A DNA stretch of 34,253 nucleotides from JBAXLO01 sp037134755 (GCA_037134755.1 JBAXLO010000019.1:1-34253), one strand, 5' to 3'; shown: positions 1 to 8,932, counted from the stretch's first letter. Notes: generated from the letters alone by a model not told the origin. Program-made: numbers and translations.

Positions 1-317
1 AATTAATAATTGAAAATAAACTCTTTTTGCAGGTTAGGCGTAGCGTCCACGCTACGTCTTTATCACTAAAAAGAATTATAAATATTAAATACAATATGAT
101 TAAAACAATAAGAATAATTACACTTTACGTGAAGCTTTATTAAAGTCAATTAGCTGCTATTGTATCCTGACAGGTATTTTCTCTCCTGTCAGGTATAAAT
201 CTAACACGGCTTTTAAACCTGTCAGGATGAAAAACCTGACAGGATACATTAGATACAAAGCAATCTAAAAGTAAATTAACAATTAAAGAAAACAATTAAC
301 AAAAAATATTACATATC
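1..317. repeat. Intergenic leader with palindromic repeats
   Basis: No gene is visible in this stretch. It holds a GC-rich 18-base palindrome at 39-56 (arms CGTAGCGT and ACGCTACG, 2-base spacer). It also holds four copies of a 9-base motif in alternating orientation: CCTGACAGG at 166-174, CCTGTCAGG at 185-193, CCTGTCAGG at 218-226 and CCTGACAGG at 235-243. Neighbouring copies are inverted, so each pair could fold into a hairpin. They look like REP-type dispersed elements. I see no clear TAnnTTTG promoter for the gene at 318. Confidence 0.6.
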
Positions 318-2387
318 ATGATTCAGAAAATACCAACAGAAATTGAATTATTCAATAAATACATAAACGCAACTGACGACAGACAGTATGTGATTCACGA
401 GTATTTAATACCAACAATCTCATCGGAAGGGAAATGGGATTATACTAATGCCGAAAAAAAGATTGATGATAAAAATAGACGCGATACATGGGATTGGCCC
501 ATTGATAGAAGCGAGCAATGGAGTAAGTTTCGTAAGATTAACGACGAACTTTATGCAAATTTAGCTAATGCCCATGGCGATGAGAAGAATCAAATAATAA
601 GTAAACTAAATGCTAATATCGCTGCATGTGTTGACTATGATAAAGAACATAAAGTGGTTGAAGCTATCCTTTTTAGTGATAAAACAAATAATAATGACAG
701 GGAAGCCTTCGGAGTTCGACAGGATTTATATGAAATAGATAATCCTATACATAAGATATCTTTTAAATATGAAAAACAAGTACCTTTTAGCGAACTAGAT
801 AAAAAACTAATAGATAAATATGTTGAAATGCATAATGAGTTACCTTTAACTACAAAATATATTATAGAGGAATTGAATGCAATGACAGAAAAACTGCCTT
901 TATTTTGGGAGCGTTTATTTATCTGTAAAGAAAAAGGCGACAAAGCATCAAATACTATTTGTTTGCCTCCACCACCAATGAAAGGAAGTTATGGTGCTGC
1001 GGTATCATTTTATATGCCAACACCCAAAGAACAACAACAATACATTGATGATTTCAACAAATATGTTGGCGCTCTTATAAAAGATACGAATGCCTATTTC
1101 GAACATTCTAACGAAATACAAAAACTTATTTATGATGATGAAGAAGATCCTGATACTTCTGAATCTTTATTTTATCAGGTAGATAGAATGTATCATAAGC
1201 TTTTTGATCAAGAGAAAAACTCAATAGATATTTGTACTTTCGACAATAACTTTGATGATTTTAAAGGAGTGTGGAGTGATGAACGAAAGAAAATAGATAA
1301 AGTAAATGATGAATTTGTTAAAAAGAACAATGTATTTGGTGATGTGTGGCAAGAACTATATGATTTATTAAATGCAAAGTTTGCCCCTAAACCAAAAAAT
1401 GTTGTAAACTTGCAACAACCTTCAGTTAATCCTACTTCAAATCCTGGTTTTGATGAATTCAAAATGGAGACTTTACAAAGATTCGAATCGGGCATAAGTA
1501 ATTTCTTTGATGCAGAAGACTGGCATGTTATCTTAGATAGTTTCGAAGCAAAACATGACGAAAAAAACAAAGAAAAGTATATGGAAATAGCATTAACCCA
1601 ACATCCCGAAAGTGCTAAACTTTTAATTCGTAAAGCTTCGGAAGAAGCAGATAAACATGAATATAAAAAAGCATTAAGTATTATTGATAAAGCCGAAACT
1701 TTAGAAAGCCAACATCATCCAAACTTTTATTTAATAAAAGGAAGAATACTTTGTAATCTGTTTTTAACCAATCAGGCAATTCCTTTGTACGAAAAACTTT
1801 TTTATTCAAAAGGAATAGGTCTTGATCATTTTCAGGAGATTGCATACTATAACTTAATAGAAATTTACGAAGAGCAGAAAAACTACTTGGAGTGTATAAA
1901 TCTAACAAAAGAGATGTTGGATAAACATAAAGACAATGATACTTATACTGCCCGACTTTGTTCATATTATCGCTTGGCAGGTTTACTTAAAGAGGCAGAG
2001 GAATTAGTTACTGCATTTTTAGAAAAAAATCCTGATAATGCAAAATGTATTGATGAGTTAGGCCATATTTTAAATGAAAATAAAGAATATTGGAAAGCTA
2101 TTATTCAATATGATAAAGCTTTTGAAATAAATAAAGAAGAGAATTACAACAGTTTGTTCTATAAAGGGAATGCATACGTTGAAATGAAGAACTATTCGGA
2201 TGCAGCAACGTGTTTCGAAACTTGTGTTTTATACTATCACTTTGATAAGGAATATCACATTGCAGCTATGCATTGTTACAAAGAATTAAATATGCCTTAT
2301 CTGGTCGACTATCATATAAATAAAATACTTGAATTAGATCCTGAATTTTCTGAATCATTAAATATAATTAAAGAACAAAGTAACTAA
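318..2387 (+). CDS. TPR-repeat protein with unrecognised N-terminal half
   Basis: This 689-residue protein has no signal peptide or membrane segment, so it is probably cytoplasmic. Residues from about 410 to 685 form a run of tetratricopeptide-like helical pairs (alternating patterns such as A..LIRKA, KKALSIIDKAE, AIPLYEKLF, AIIQYDKAFEIN, AATCFETCV), which normally act as a protein-binding scaffold. The N-terminal 400 residues are charged, rich in K, D and E, and include a short proline run (LPPPP). I recognise no family there. The start is the ATG at 318. The gene stands alone, with a strong terminator about 20 bases after the stop. The TPR call is secure; the function is unknown. Confidence 0.8.
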   Translation: MIQKIPTEIELFNKYINATDDRQYVIHEYLIPTISSEGKWDYTNAEKKIDDKNRRDTWDWPIDRSEQWSKFRKINDELYANLANAHGDEKNQIISKLNANIAACVDYDKEHKVVEAILFSDKTNNNDREAFGVRQDLYEIDNPIHKISFKYEKQVPFSELDKKLIDKYVEMHNELPLTTKYIIEELNAMTEKLPLFWERLFICKEKGDKASNTICLPPPPMKGSYGAAVSFYMPTPKEQQQYIDDFNKYVGALIKDTNAYFEHSNEIQKLIYDDEEDPDTSESLFYQVDRMYHKLFDQEKNSIDICTFDNNFDDFKGVWSDERKKIDKVNDEFVKKNNVFGDVWQELYDLLNAKFAPKPKNVVNLQQPSVNPTSNPGFDEFKMETLQRFESGISNFFDAEDWHVILDSFEAKHDEKNKEKYMEIALTQHPESAKLLIRKASEEADKHEYKKALSIIDKAETLESQHHPNFYLIKGRILCNLFLTNQAIPLYEKLFYSKGIGLDHFQEIAYYNLIEIYEEQKNYLECINLTKEMLDKHKDNDTYTARLCSYYRLAGLLKEAEELVTAFLEKNPDNAKCIDELGHILNENKEYWKAIIQYDKAFEINKEENYNSLFYKGNAYVEMKNYSDAATCFETCVLYYHFDKEYHIAAMHCYKELNMPYLVDYHINKILELDPEFSESLNIIKEQSN

Positions 2388-2408
2388 AAAATAAGTAATA
2401 CAATAAAA

Positions 2409-2451
2409 AAAGAGGCCTTCACCATTAATATAATATGATGAAGGCCTCTTT
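2409..2451. terminator. Bidirectional terminator hairpin
   Basis: A perfect 13-base stem (AAAGAGGCCTTCA at 2409-2421 with TGAAGGCCTCTTT at 2439-2451) lies between the convergent genes ending at 2387 and 2475. A-rich and T-rich flanks suit termination in both directions. Confidence 0.85.
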
Positions 2452-2474
2452 AAAATATATAAAGTAATTATTGC

Positions 2475-3215
2475 TTAATTCCCGAAAACATATCCTAATT
2501 GAAGTCCTATATTAACGGATGAACCATCTGTAACAACATTATAAGAAGCATCAACACCAACCATATAGCTGTCGCCTACAATATACATAAATCCTGCTCT
2601 AGGAGTAAATCCAAATTTTGTTTCAGAACCACCACCTGCAGCAGTAATAAAAGCAACACCTAAATCAGCACCAACATAAGGTTTGAATTCTTCTGTTGAA
2701 AGAAAATATTTGAAAGTACCTGAAACAGGTATAACCGCCATATTAGCATAAGTACCTGATTCAGTCTGAGTGCCTATAAGAACACCTGTGTAAGGATCAT
2801 AAACAGGAACGGTCATATCGTAAGATTTTCCCGGATACACATAATATCCAAAAGAAAGACCGGCAGAAAATTGATTTGATATGATGCCTTCGATGGTACC
2901 AAGAGCAAAAAAGCCCGTGCCAGTCCAATCAGATAAAGTTGATGTAGGAATAGTTACACCAAAACGTGAGTAGGATAGCAGTTGAAAGTCACCGCCACCA
3001 TGGCTGTGTTTTCTTCTCCTCATTGTTTCCTCTTCTTCGTTTGTGATAACGATTTTAGAGTCAACCGTAGAAATTTCTTTTACAGACTGTTCGTCAGAAC
3101 TAGCTGTAATACTAAAAGCAGACTTTGTAAGTTTGCTACCGTTAAAGCTCATTTGCGAAAAGGCACATCCTATTGTAAACATGCCTAATAAAACTGTTAA
3201 TGTAAATTTTTTCAT
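2475..3215 (-). CDS. Outer-membrane beta-barrel protein
   Basis: This 246-residue protein begins with a Sec signal peptide (MKKFTLTVLLGMFTIGCAFS, cleavage expected after about residue 20). A polar spacer with a short basic/histidine patch (RRRKHSHGGG, near residue 66) follows. From about residue 80 to the end the sequence alternates short hydrophobic and polar strands rich in G, Y, F and T, ending in an aromatic-flanked strand, as in small porin/OmpX-like barrels of Bacteroidota. It most likely sits in the outer membrane; no ligand can be inferred. A candidate -7 box (TACTTTTG) lies about 50 bases upstream. The barrel class is fairly sure; the exact family is not. Confidence 0.75.
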   Translation of the reverse strand: MKKFTLTVLLGMFTIGCAFSQMSFNGSKLTKSAFSITASSDEQSVKEISTVDSKIVITNEEEETMRRRKHSHGGGDFQLLSYSRFGVTIPTSTLSDWTGTGFFALGTIEGIISNQFSAGLSFGYYVYPGKSYDMTVPVYDPYTGVLIGTQTESGTYANMAVIPVSGTFKYFLSTEEFKPYVGADLGVAFITAAGGGSETKFGFTPRAGFMYIVGDSYMVGVDASYNVVTDGSSVNIGLQLGYVFGN

Positions 3216-3262
3216 TGTAAACTTTTTTTAATTTTTTAAAGGATATATTTGTTTATAGTCAG

Positions 3263-3270
3263 CAAAAGTA
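3263..3270 (-). promoter_or_regulatory. Candidate -7 box for the barrel gene
   Basis: On the minus strand this reads TACTTTTG, matching the Bacteroidota TAnnTTTG consensus, about 48 bases before the start at 3215. No good TTTG -33 element is visible at the expected distance. Confidence 0.55.
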
Positions 3271-3343
3271 CTAATAATATCTTACTATTAACATTTTTTA
3301 GTAGTTTTTTTTAAACAAAATACATAATAAGATAAAAAATGAT

Positions 3344-3351
3344 TACTTTCG
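3344..3351 (+). promoter_or_regulatory. Candidate -7 box for the GH109/GH130 unit
   Basis: TACTTTCG is one base off TAnnTTTG and lies about 45 bases before the ATG at 3397. No -33 TTTG is evident. Confidence 0.4.
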
Positions 3352-3396
3352 CAATCAAATTGCTTTAATGAACATTAATAATTAATAGTTTTGATA

Positions 3397-4761
3397 ATGA
3401 AAAAGACAATCCTTTTCGTATTATTTGCAATGTTATTTGCAACTTTAAACTTTGCACAAACTCCTAAGATGATTGAATACACCGAGCCACCCCGGGCAAA
3501 AGGGCAGACAGATGTGTTGCAGTTAGCCTGCAAACCAATAGATACTGTAAGGATAGCCTTTATAGGATTAGGCATGCGAGGAAGCGATGCGGTAAGAAGA
3601 TATATGGCAATAGAAGGAGTAAGAGTTGTTGCTTTGTGCGATATTGTCCCTGAAAGAGTGGATGCAAGTAACGAAGTTCTTAAGAAGAACAATAGACCTC
3701 TAGCTGAAAAATATTCGGGCGAAGAAGGCTGGAAGAAGGTATGCGAACGCAAAGATGTTGACTTGGTGTATGTAACTACCCATTGGCTGTTGCACACTCC
3801 AATAGCAATTTATGCAATGGAACATGGCAAACATGTAGTTACCGAAGTGCCTGCTGCTTTAACAATTGACGAGTGCTGGCAATTGGTTAATACTGCTGAG
3901 AAAACACGTCGCCATTTTATGATGTTGGAGAATTGTTGTTACGACTTCTTCGAAATGGCAACTTTAAATATGGCGCAACACGGTGTATTAGGAGACATTG
4001 TTCATGGTGAGGCTGCATATATTCATGATTTACGATGGCTTAATTTTGATGAAAAGACAGGTTATTGGAACATGTGGAGGCTTAAATATAATACAGAGCA
4101 TACCGGCAATCCATATCCAACCCATGGATTAGGTCCTGTTTGCCAGGCTATGAATATACATAGAGGAGATAAGATGAACTATCTGGTATCAGTATCCACT
4201 GACCAGTTTGGAATGACTGAATATGCTAAGAAGAAGTTTGGCGAAGACTCCAAATATGCTAAGAATCCAATTAAGCTTGGAGATATGAATACAACGATTA
4301 TCCGAACCGAAAAGGGTAAGACAATTATGGTTCAACATGATGTTACCAGTCCGCGCCCTTACGACCGTATCCACAAAATAAGTGGTACAAAAGGTTATGT
4401 TGTAAAATATCCTGAAGAAAGAATTGCTTTAGAACCTTCTGCTCATGAGTTTTTAAGTGATGCTAAAAAAGATTCTCTACTTAAGGTTTACGAACATCCA
4501 TTCTCAAAAGAAATAGGAGAGCTGGCTAAGAAAGTAGGAGGTCATGGAGGTATGGATTTCATTATGGATTACCGATTAATCTATTGTTTGAGAAATGGCT
4601 TGCCACTTGATGAAGATGTTTATGATGCTGCCGAATGGTCGTCAATAGTTCAGCTATCCGAAAAGTCAGTACAAAACGGTTCAATGCCTGTCAAGATACC
4701 TGATTTTACAAGAGGAGCCTGGAATAAATTAAAGGGATTAAAGTTCGCTGAAAAGAAATAA
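3397..4761 (+). CDS. GH109-like secreted oxidoreductase-fold glycosidase
   Basis: This is a 454-residue Gfo/Idh/MocA-fold protein. A signal peptide (MKKTILFVLFAMLFATLNFA) is followed by a Rossmann nucleotide site (IAFIGLGMRG). The family hallmarks resemble GH109 alpha-N-acetylgalactosaminidases: ALTIDECWQLV, MMLENCCYD, DIVHGEAAYIHDLRW, NPYPTHGLGPV, SPRPYDRIHKISGTKG, GGHGGMDF, and the C-terminal DVYDAAEWSSI...IPDFTRGAW. GH109 enzymes hydrolyse glycosides through an NAD-dependent oxidation/elimination route. I prefer the ATG at 3397 to a TTG two codons upstream because it starts the signal peptide directly. It sits 15 bases before a GH130-like gene, so the pair is probably co-transcribed for glycan breakdown in the periplasm. 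Substrate specificity is inferred. Confidence 0.85.
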   Translation: MKKTILFVLFAMLFATLNFAQTPKMIEYTEPPRAKGQTDVLQLACKPIDTVRIAFIGLGMRGSDAVRRYMAIEGVRVVALCDIVPERVDASNEVLKKNNRPLAEKYSGEEGWKKVCERKDVDLVYVTTHWLLHTPIAIYAMEHGKHVVTEVPAALTIDECWQLVNTAEKTRRHFMMLENCCYDFFEMATLNMAQHGVLGDIVHGEAAYIHDLRWLNFDEKTGYWNMWRLKYNTEHTGNPYPTHGLGPVCQAMNIHRGDKMNYLVSVSTDQFGMTEYAKKKFGEDSKYAKNPIKLGDMNTTIIRTEKGKTIMVQHDVTSPRPYDRIHKISGTKGYVVKYPEERIALEPSAHEFLSDAKKDSLLKVYEHPFSKEIGELAKKVGGHGGMDFIMDYRLIYCLRNGLPLDEDVYDAAEWSSIVQLSEKSVQNGSMPVKIPDFTRGAWNKLKGLKFAEKK

Positions 4762-4776
4762 ACTCTAGCTTAGATC

Positions 4777-5868
4777 ATGAAAAGAAATCTCTTATATTTA
4801 ATCTTTTTATTAATAGTAGGATGTACGCATCCTACTCCTTTTGATTGGGATTTTCAATCTCTTTACAAGCCTGTTGAAAATCCAATTGTAAAGGCTGATT
4901 CCACGCTCACTTTCATGGACCCTATAAAAAAGGAGTTGGTTAAATGGCAGAAGGCTGATGTGTTTAATCCCACTGCCATAGTTAAGGATGGTAAAGTTTT
5001 CTTACTTTATCGTTGTGAAGATAATCCTGCGGCAACACTTGGTGGCAGAACTTCCAGAATAGGCCTTGCATATAGCGATGATGGTATTCATTTTACAAAA
5101 TATCCAACACCTGTTCTGTATCCCAACAGCAGTAGTTTTATGGAATATGATTATCCCGGAGGTTGCGAGGATCCACGGATTGTGCAAACAGAAGATAGCT
5201 TATATGTATTGACATATACATCCTGGAACTATAAAGTTGCCAGACTGAGTGTAGCCTTTTCAAAAGATTTAATTCATTGGGATAAGAAAGGACTGGCTTT
5301 AGCAAAAGCAAAGAATGGTAAGTTTAAAGATATTTGGTCAAAATCAGCTTCTATCATAACTAAGATGGTTGGCGACAGGCAAGTTGCAACTAAAATCAAT
5401 GGTAAATACTGGATGTATTGGGGTGAAGCATTTATTAATCTAGCATGGTCTGACAACTTATATGACTGGAATCCTTTATTAGATGAAAAAGGGGAATTAA
5501 AAGCCATCGTTTCACCACGTAAGTTTAAATTTGACAGCAATCTCACCGAGTGCGGACCTGCTGCCATTATTACTGATAAAGGTATTGTTTTATTTTATAA
5601 TGGTAAGAACTCTAATGGCGAAGATACGGATGTTAAATTACCAAAAGGAACTTACTCAGTTGGCAAAGTTGTATTTGATGTAAATAACCCAGAGAAAGTT
5701 ATTTCACGCATGGATACCTGCATATTAAAACCAACACTTCCTCACGAAATAACAGGACAGTATAAATCCGGGACAACCTTTTCGGAAGGACTCGTTTACT
5801 TTAAATCAAAATGGTTTCTGTATTATGGCACATCCGATTCTTTTGTAGGAGTTGCTGTATCAAGATAA
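4777..5868 (+). CDS. GH130-like lipoprotein glycosidase/phosphorylase
   Basis: This 363-residue protein begins with a lipoprotein signal whose lipobox ends at Cys16 (LIVGC), so it is membrane-anchored. The rest is a five-bladed-propeller-type glycosidase: FNPTAIVKDGKVFLLYR near residues 63-79, NPAA..GGRTSRIGLAYS at 83-100, and the diagnostic GGCEDPRI at 128-135, whose Asp is the expected general acid. These features fit GH130, a family acting on beta-mannosides either by phosphorolysis or, in secreted Bacteroidota members, by hydrolysis. The extracytoplasmic location favours a hydrolase, because free phosphate-driven phosphorolysis is usually cytoplasmic; this is inference. It lies directly downstream of the GH109-like gene and is followed by a terminator. 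Confidence 0.82.
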   Translation: MKRNLLYLIFLLIVGCTHPTPFDWDFQSLYKPVENPIVKADSTLTFMDPIKKELVKWQKADVFNPTAIVKDGKVFLLYRCEDNPAATLGGRTSRIGLAYSDDGIHFTKYPTPVLYPNSSSFMEYDYPGGCEDPRIVQTEDSLYVLTYTSWNYKVARLSVAFSKDLIHWDKKGLALAKAKNGKFKDIWSKSASIITKMVGDRQVATKINGKYWMYWGEAFINLAWSDNLYDWNPLLDEKGELKAIVSPRKFKFDSNLTECGPAAIITDKGIVLFYNGKNSNGEDTDVKLPKGTYSVGKVVFDVNNPEKVISRMDTCILKPTLPHEITGQYKSGTTFSEGLVYFKSKWFLYYGTSDSFVGVAVSR

Positions 5869-5874
5869 AAACAA

Positions 5875-5903
5875 AAAAACCTGCTTATAATAAGCAGGTT
5901 TTT
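5875..5903. terminator. Terminator hairpin after GH130 gene
   Basis: CCTGCTTA (5880-5887) pairs with TAAGCAGG (5891-5898) around a 3-base loop, flanked by A7 upstream and T5 downstream. It lies just after the plus-strand stop and just after the minus-strand tRNA, so it can serve both. Confidence 0.85.
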
Positions 5904-5908
5904 ATTAG

Positions 5909-5979
5909 AGGTATCGAGCGGATTCGAACCGCTGTAGCCGGTTTTGCAGACCGATGCCTAGCCGCTCGGCCACGATACC
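5909..5979 (-). tRNA. tRNA-Cys (GCA)
   Basis: The minus strand folds as a complete 71-base tRNA. The acceptor stem GGTATCG pairs with CGATACC, the D arm is GCC...GGC, and the anticodon stem TCGGT pairs with ACCGG around loop CTGCAAA (anticodon GCA). The T arm is AGCGG-TTCGAAT-CCGCT. The discriminator base is U, as expected for tRNA-Cys. CCA is not encoded. Confidence 0.95.
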
Positions 5980-5989
5980 ATCTGAACTG

Positions 5990-6020
5990 CAAAAGTACTA
6001 AAATTACTTTAATCTACAAA
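5990..6020 (-). promoter_or_regulatory. Promoter of tRNA-Cys
   Basis: On the minus strand TTTG (6020-6017), a 19-base spacer and TACTTTTG (5997-5990) form a near-ideal Bacteroidota -33/-7 promoter just upstream of the tRNA 5' end at 5979. Confidence 0.75.
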
Positions 6021-6070
6021 TCTTTTTATCAATAAAGCAAAAAAAATGAGAACCGAAGTTCTCATTTCCT

Positions 6071-6307
6071 TTATTCAGCCAGAACAAGTATCTTGTTTTT
6101 CAACACTTCCACTACCCCGCCTTTCACTTCAAAATACTGCAATTCATTGTTTGTATCTTGAATTTTAATCTTCCCTTTCTTAAGAACGGAGATCATTGCT
6201 GCGTGATTGTTTAGTATCTCAAACGACCCGTCAATGCCTGGGAACTGGGCAAGTTTAACTTCCCCCGTAAATATAGTTTGATCTGGTGTTAATATCTCAA
6301 TTATCAT
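6071..6307 (-). CDS. atpC: F1F0 ATP synthase epsilon subunit (short form)
   Basis: This 78-residue protein matches the N-terminal beta-sandwich of the epsilon subunit (MIIEILTPDQTIFTGEV, FPGIDGSFEILNNHAAMIS, then a V/L/E-rich end). It belongs to the F1 central stalk and couples rotation to catalysis. It lacks the C-terminal two-helix domain that inhibits ATP hydrolysis in longer bacterial homologues (about 135 residues); short forms are usual in Bacteroidota. It follows atpD by 18 bases on the same strand, so the two are co-transcribed. No other atp genes are nearby. Confidence 0.95.
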   Translation of the reverse strand: MIIEILTPDQTIFTGEVKLAQFPGIDGSFEILNNHAAMISVLKKGKIKIQDTNNELQYFEVKGGVVEVLKNKILVLAE

Positions 6308-6325
6308 AATTATATTAATATGATA

Positions 6326-7834
6326 TTAATTATTTTCAGCTAAGATCTTCTTTCCTTTTTCGATAGCTTCTTCAATTGTCCCTACAAGATTAAATGCTGC
6401 TTCAGGATATTCATCCACTTCACCATCCATAATCATATTGAAACCTTTAATAGTATCTTCGATAGAAACAAACACACCTTTTAAGCCTGTAAACTGTTCA
6501 GCTACATGGAATGGTTGAGATAAGAAACGTTGTACACGACGTGCGCGATGTACTGATAATTTATCATCTTCCGAAAGTTCATCCATACCAAGAATAGCAA
6601 TAATATCTTGTAATTCTTTATAACGTTGCAAGATTTCTTTTACTCTTTGAGCACAATTGTAATGTTCGTCACCAACTACGTCAGGAGAAAGAATTCTTGA
6701 AGTAGATTCCAATGGATTAACAGCAGGATAAATTCCTAACTCAGCAATCTTACGATCTAATACTGTAGTTGCATCTAAGTGGGCAAAAGTTGTAGCTGGA
6801 GCAGGGTCAGTCAGGTCATCAGCAGGCACATATACAGCCTGTACTGATGTGATAGAACCTCTTTTTGTAGATGTAATTCTTTCTTGCATAATACCCATTT
6901 CTGTAGCTAAGGTAGGTTGGTAACCAACAGCTGAAGGCATACGACCTAACAACGCTGATACTTCAGAACCTGCTTGTGTAAAACGGAATATATTATCAAT
7001 AAAGAAAAGAATATCTTTTCCACCTGTCTTTTCGTCACCATCACGGAAATACTCAGCAACAGTTAAACCTGATAAAGCAACTCTAGCTCTAGCTCCCGGA
7101 GGTTCGTTCATCTGCCCGAACACTAAAGTAGCCTGTGATTTAGCCATCTCGTCCATATCTACTTTAGATAAGTCCCAATCGCCATTCTCCATGCTTTCTT
7201 TAAATGCATCGCCATATTTAATAACTCCTGATTCAATCATTTCCCTGAGAAGATCATTACCTTCACGAGTTCTTTCACCAACACCTGCAAACACAGACAT
7301 ACCGGCATAACTCTTTGCGATATTATTGATAAGCTCCATGATGATAACTGTTTTACCAACACCTGCACCACCAAACAAACCAATCTTACCACCTTTTGAA
7401 TAAGGTTCAATTAAGTCGATAACTTTTACACCTGTATAAAGAATTTCTTTAGATGTAGAAAGGTTTTCGAACTTAGGAGGATCCCTATGTATAGTATAAG
7501 TGTGTTCTTTTGGAACTTCACCAATACCGTCAATAGCTTTCCCGATAACGTTGAACAAACGTCCTTTTATGTTTTCGCCAACTGGCATTGCAATTGCTTG
7601 TCCTGTAGCCACAACTTCCATTCCTCGTTGCAGTCCATCAGTTGAATCCATTGCAATTGTTCTAACTGTATTTTCGCCAATATCTTGTTGACATTCCAAT
7701 ACAATTACTTCACCGTCTTCTTTAGTAACTTCCAGCGCATCATAAATATCAGGTAAGTTGCCTTCTCCGTCGAATGTGACATCGATTACAGCCCCAATGA
7801 TTTGTGAGATCTTGCCTTTACTCTTTATTCCCAT
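6326..7834 (-). CDS. atpD: F1F0 ATP synthase beta subunit
   Basis: This 502-residue catalytic subunit of F1 has the normal length for the phylum. Visible signatures are the Walker A GGAGVGKT at 155-162, GERTREGNDL, ALSGLTVAEYFRD, the beta-subunit block PSAVGYQPTLATEMG, SVQAVYVPADDLTDPAP, and the C-terminal GMDELSEDD. It binds ATP at the alpha/beta interface on the cytoplasmic side of the membrane. It is the first gene of an atpD-atpC pair, which here is separated from the rest of the ATP synthase genes. It diverges from ribF across about 135 bases. Confidence 0.97.
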   Translation of the reverse strand: MGIKSKGKISQIIGAVIDVTFDGEGNLPDIYDALEVTKEDGEVIVLECQQDIGENTVRTIAMDSTDGLQRGMEVVATGQAIAMPVGENIKGRLFNVIGKAIDGIGEVPKEHTYTIHRDPPKFENLSTSKEILYTGVKVIDLIEPYSKGGKIGLFGGAGVGKTVIIMELINNIAKSYAGMSVFAGVGERTREGNDLLREMIESGVIKYGDAFKESMENGDWDLSKVDMDEMAKSQATLVFGQMNEPPGARARVALSGLTVAEYFRDGDEKTGGKDILFFIDNIFRFTQAGSEVSALLGRMPSAVGYQPTLATEMGIMQERITSTKRGSITSVQAVYVPADDLTDPAPATTFAHLDATTVLDRKIAELGIYPAVNPLESTSRILSPDVVGDEHYNCAQRVKEILQRYKELQDIIAILGMDELSEDDKLSVHRARRVQRFLSQPFHVAEQFTGLKGVFVSIEDTIKGFNMIMDGEVDEYPEAAFNLVGTIEEAIEKGKKILAENN

Positions 7835-7914
7835 ACTTATTATTTTTTGAGTAAGTTTATTTTCAGTCTGCGAAATTACAATTTATTTATGAATTTTTTA
7901 GTATATAACTTAGA

Positions 7915-7931
7915 TATTTTTGCTATTTTTG
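7915..7931 (+). promoter_or_regulatory. Two overlapping -7 boxes upstream of ribF
   Basis: TATTTTTG occurs at 7915-7922 and again at 7924-7931, both matching TAnnTTTG, 40-55 bases before the ribF start. No clear -33 TTTG is present. Confidence 0.45.
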
Positions 7932-7969
7932 ACAACTATTAACATTAAAGTACATTTAACAAAGATATT

Positions 7970-8920
7970 TTGAAAATACATACTAACTTAACAACTTATC
8001 CAACCTTCAACAATCCGGTTATTACAATTGGAATGTTTGACGGAGTACATTCAGGACATCAGCAGATACTCGAACAATTGGTTTCGACAGCCCGAAACAC
8101 TAATGGGGAGTCTGTTTTAATAACTTTCGACAGCCATCCGAGAATGGTTTTAAATCAGGAAGCGTATAAACTAAAGTTTATTAATTCTTATGATGAAAAA
8201 ATTGAGCTTATTCGCAACTCAGGGGTTAATCATCTTATTATTTTGCCTTTTACTAAAGAGTTTTCAAAGAAGTCTACAACTGACTTTGTGAGTGATTTTC
8301 TTGTAAACACACTTCATGTAAAGACATTAATATTAGGTCATAATAATCATTTCGGTAGTCGTCAGAATAATGATTTCAATCTTTTGAATGATTTAAGCAA
8401 GGAATACAACTTTGGTATATTAAAGGTAGATGTGAAAAGTATTGATGATATAGAAGTGAGTTCAACTTCAATAAGAGAAGCTCTGGGGAATGGCGATGTG
8501 AAGCTGGCTAATAAAATGCTTGGTTATAAGTATTGCTTAACAGGCAAAGTCATTGAAGGCAATAGAATTGGTAATGAAATTGGGTTTCCTACCGCAAATC
8601 TCGACACTGAAAATGATTTTAAACTGATTCCTGCCATGGGTGTTTATGCTGTGGAGGTTGAAGTTGAAGGCAAGTTGCATAGAGGCATGCTTAATATAGG
8701 GATTCGTCCTACTTTAAACATTAATAAACTATCTATTGAATCACATATCTTTTACTTTAATAAGAATATTTATGGGCAATATATAAAAGTCTATCTCGTT
8801 GATAGAATTAGGGATGAAGAGCGTTTTCCGAGTCTTGCACTTCTTATCGAGCAATTAAAAAAAGACAAAGCAACTGCTCTTGATATCTTAAATAAAGGTA
8901 ATGAAGATGATTATCTTTAA
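7970..8920 (+). CDS. ribF: Bifunctional riboflavin kinase / FAD synthetase
   Basis: This 316-residue enzyme makes FMN and then FAD from riboflavin and ATP. The N-terminal adenylyltransferase domain shows TIGMFDGVHSGHQ (about 19-31), GHNNHFGSRQNND and SSTSIREAL. The C-terminal kinase domain shows GNRIGNEIGFPTANL and GMLNIGIRPT. The start is a TTG codon at 7970: family N-termini align with the MKIHTNL start, and no in-frame ATG lies before the first conserved block. It is the first gene of a tight three-gene operon (gaps of 12 and 5 bases). Confidence 0.95.
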   Translation: MKIHTNLTTYPTFNNPVITIGMFDGVHSGHQQILEQLVSTARNTNGESVLITFDSHPRMVLNQEAYKLKFINSYDEKIELIRNSGVNHLIILPFTKEFSKKSTTDFVSDFLVNTLHVKTLILGHNNHFGSRQNNDFNLLNDLSKEYNFGILKVDVKSIDDIEVSSTSIREALGNGDVKLANKMLGYKYCLTGKVIEGNRIGNEIGFPTANLDTENDFKLIPAMGVYAVEVEVEGKLHRGMLNIGIRPTLNINKLSIESHIFYFNKNIYGQYIKVYLVDRIRDEERFPSLALLIEQLKKDKATALDILNKGNEDDYL

Positions 8921-8932
8921 ACATCTATATTA

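Noticed and set aside
635..1570. Minus-strand open frames inside the first TPR gene
   Set aside because: They are antisense shadows with no start context or recognisable domains, and the plus-strand frame shows clear TPR repeats.
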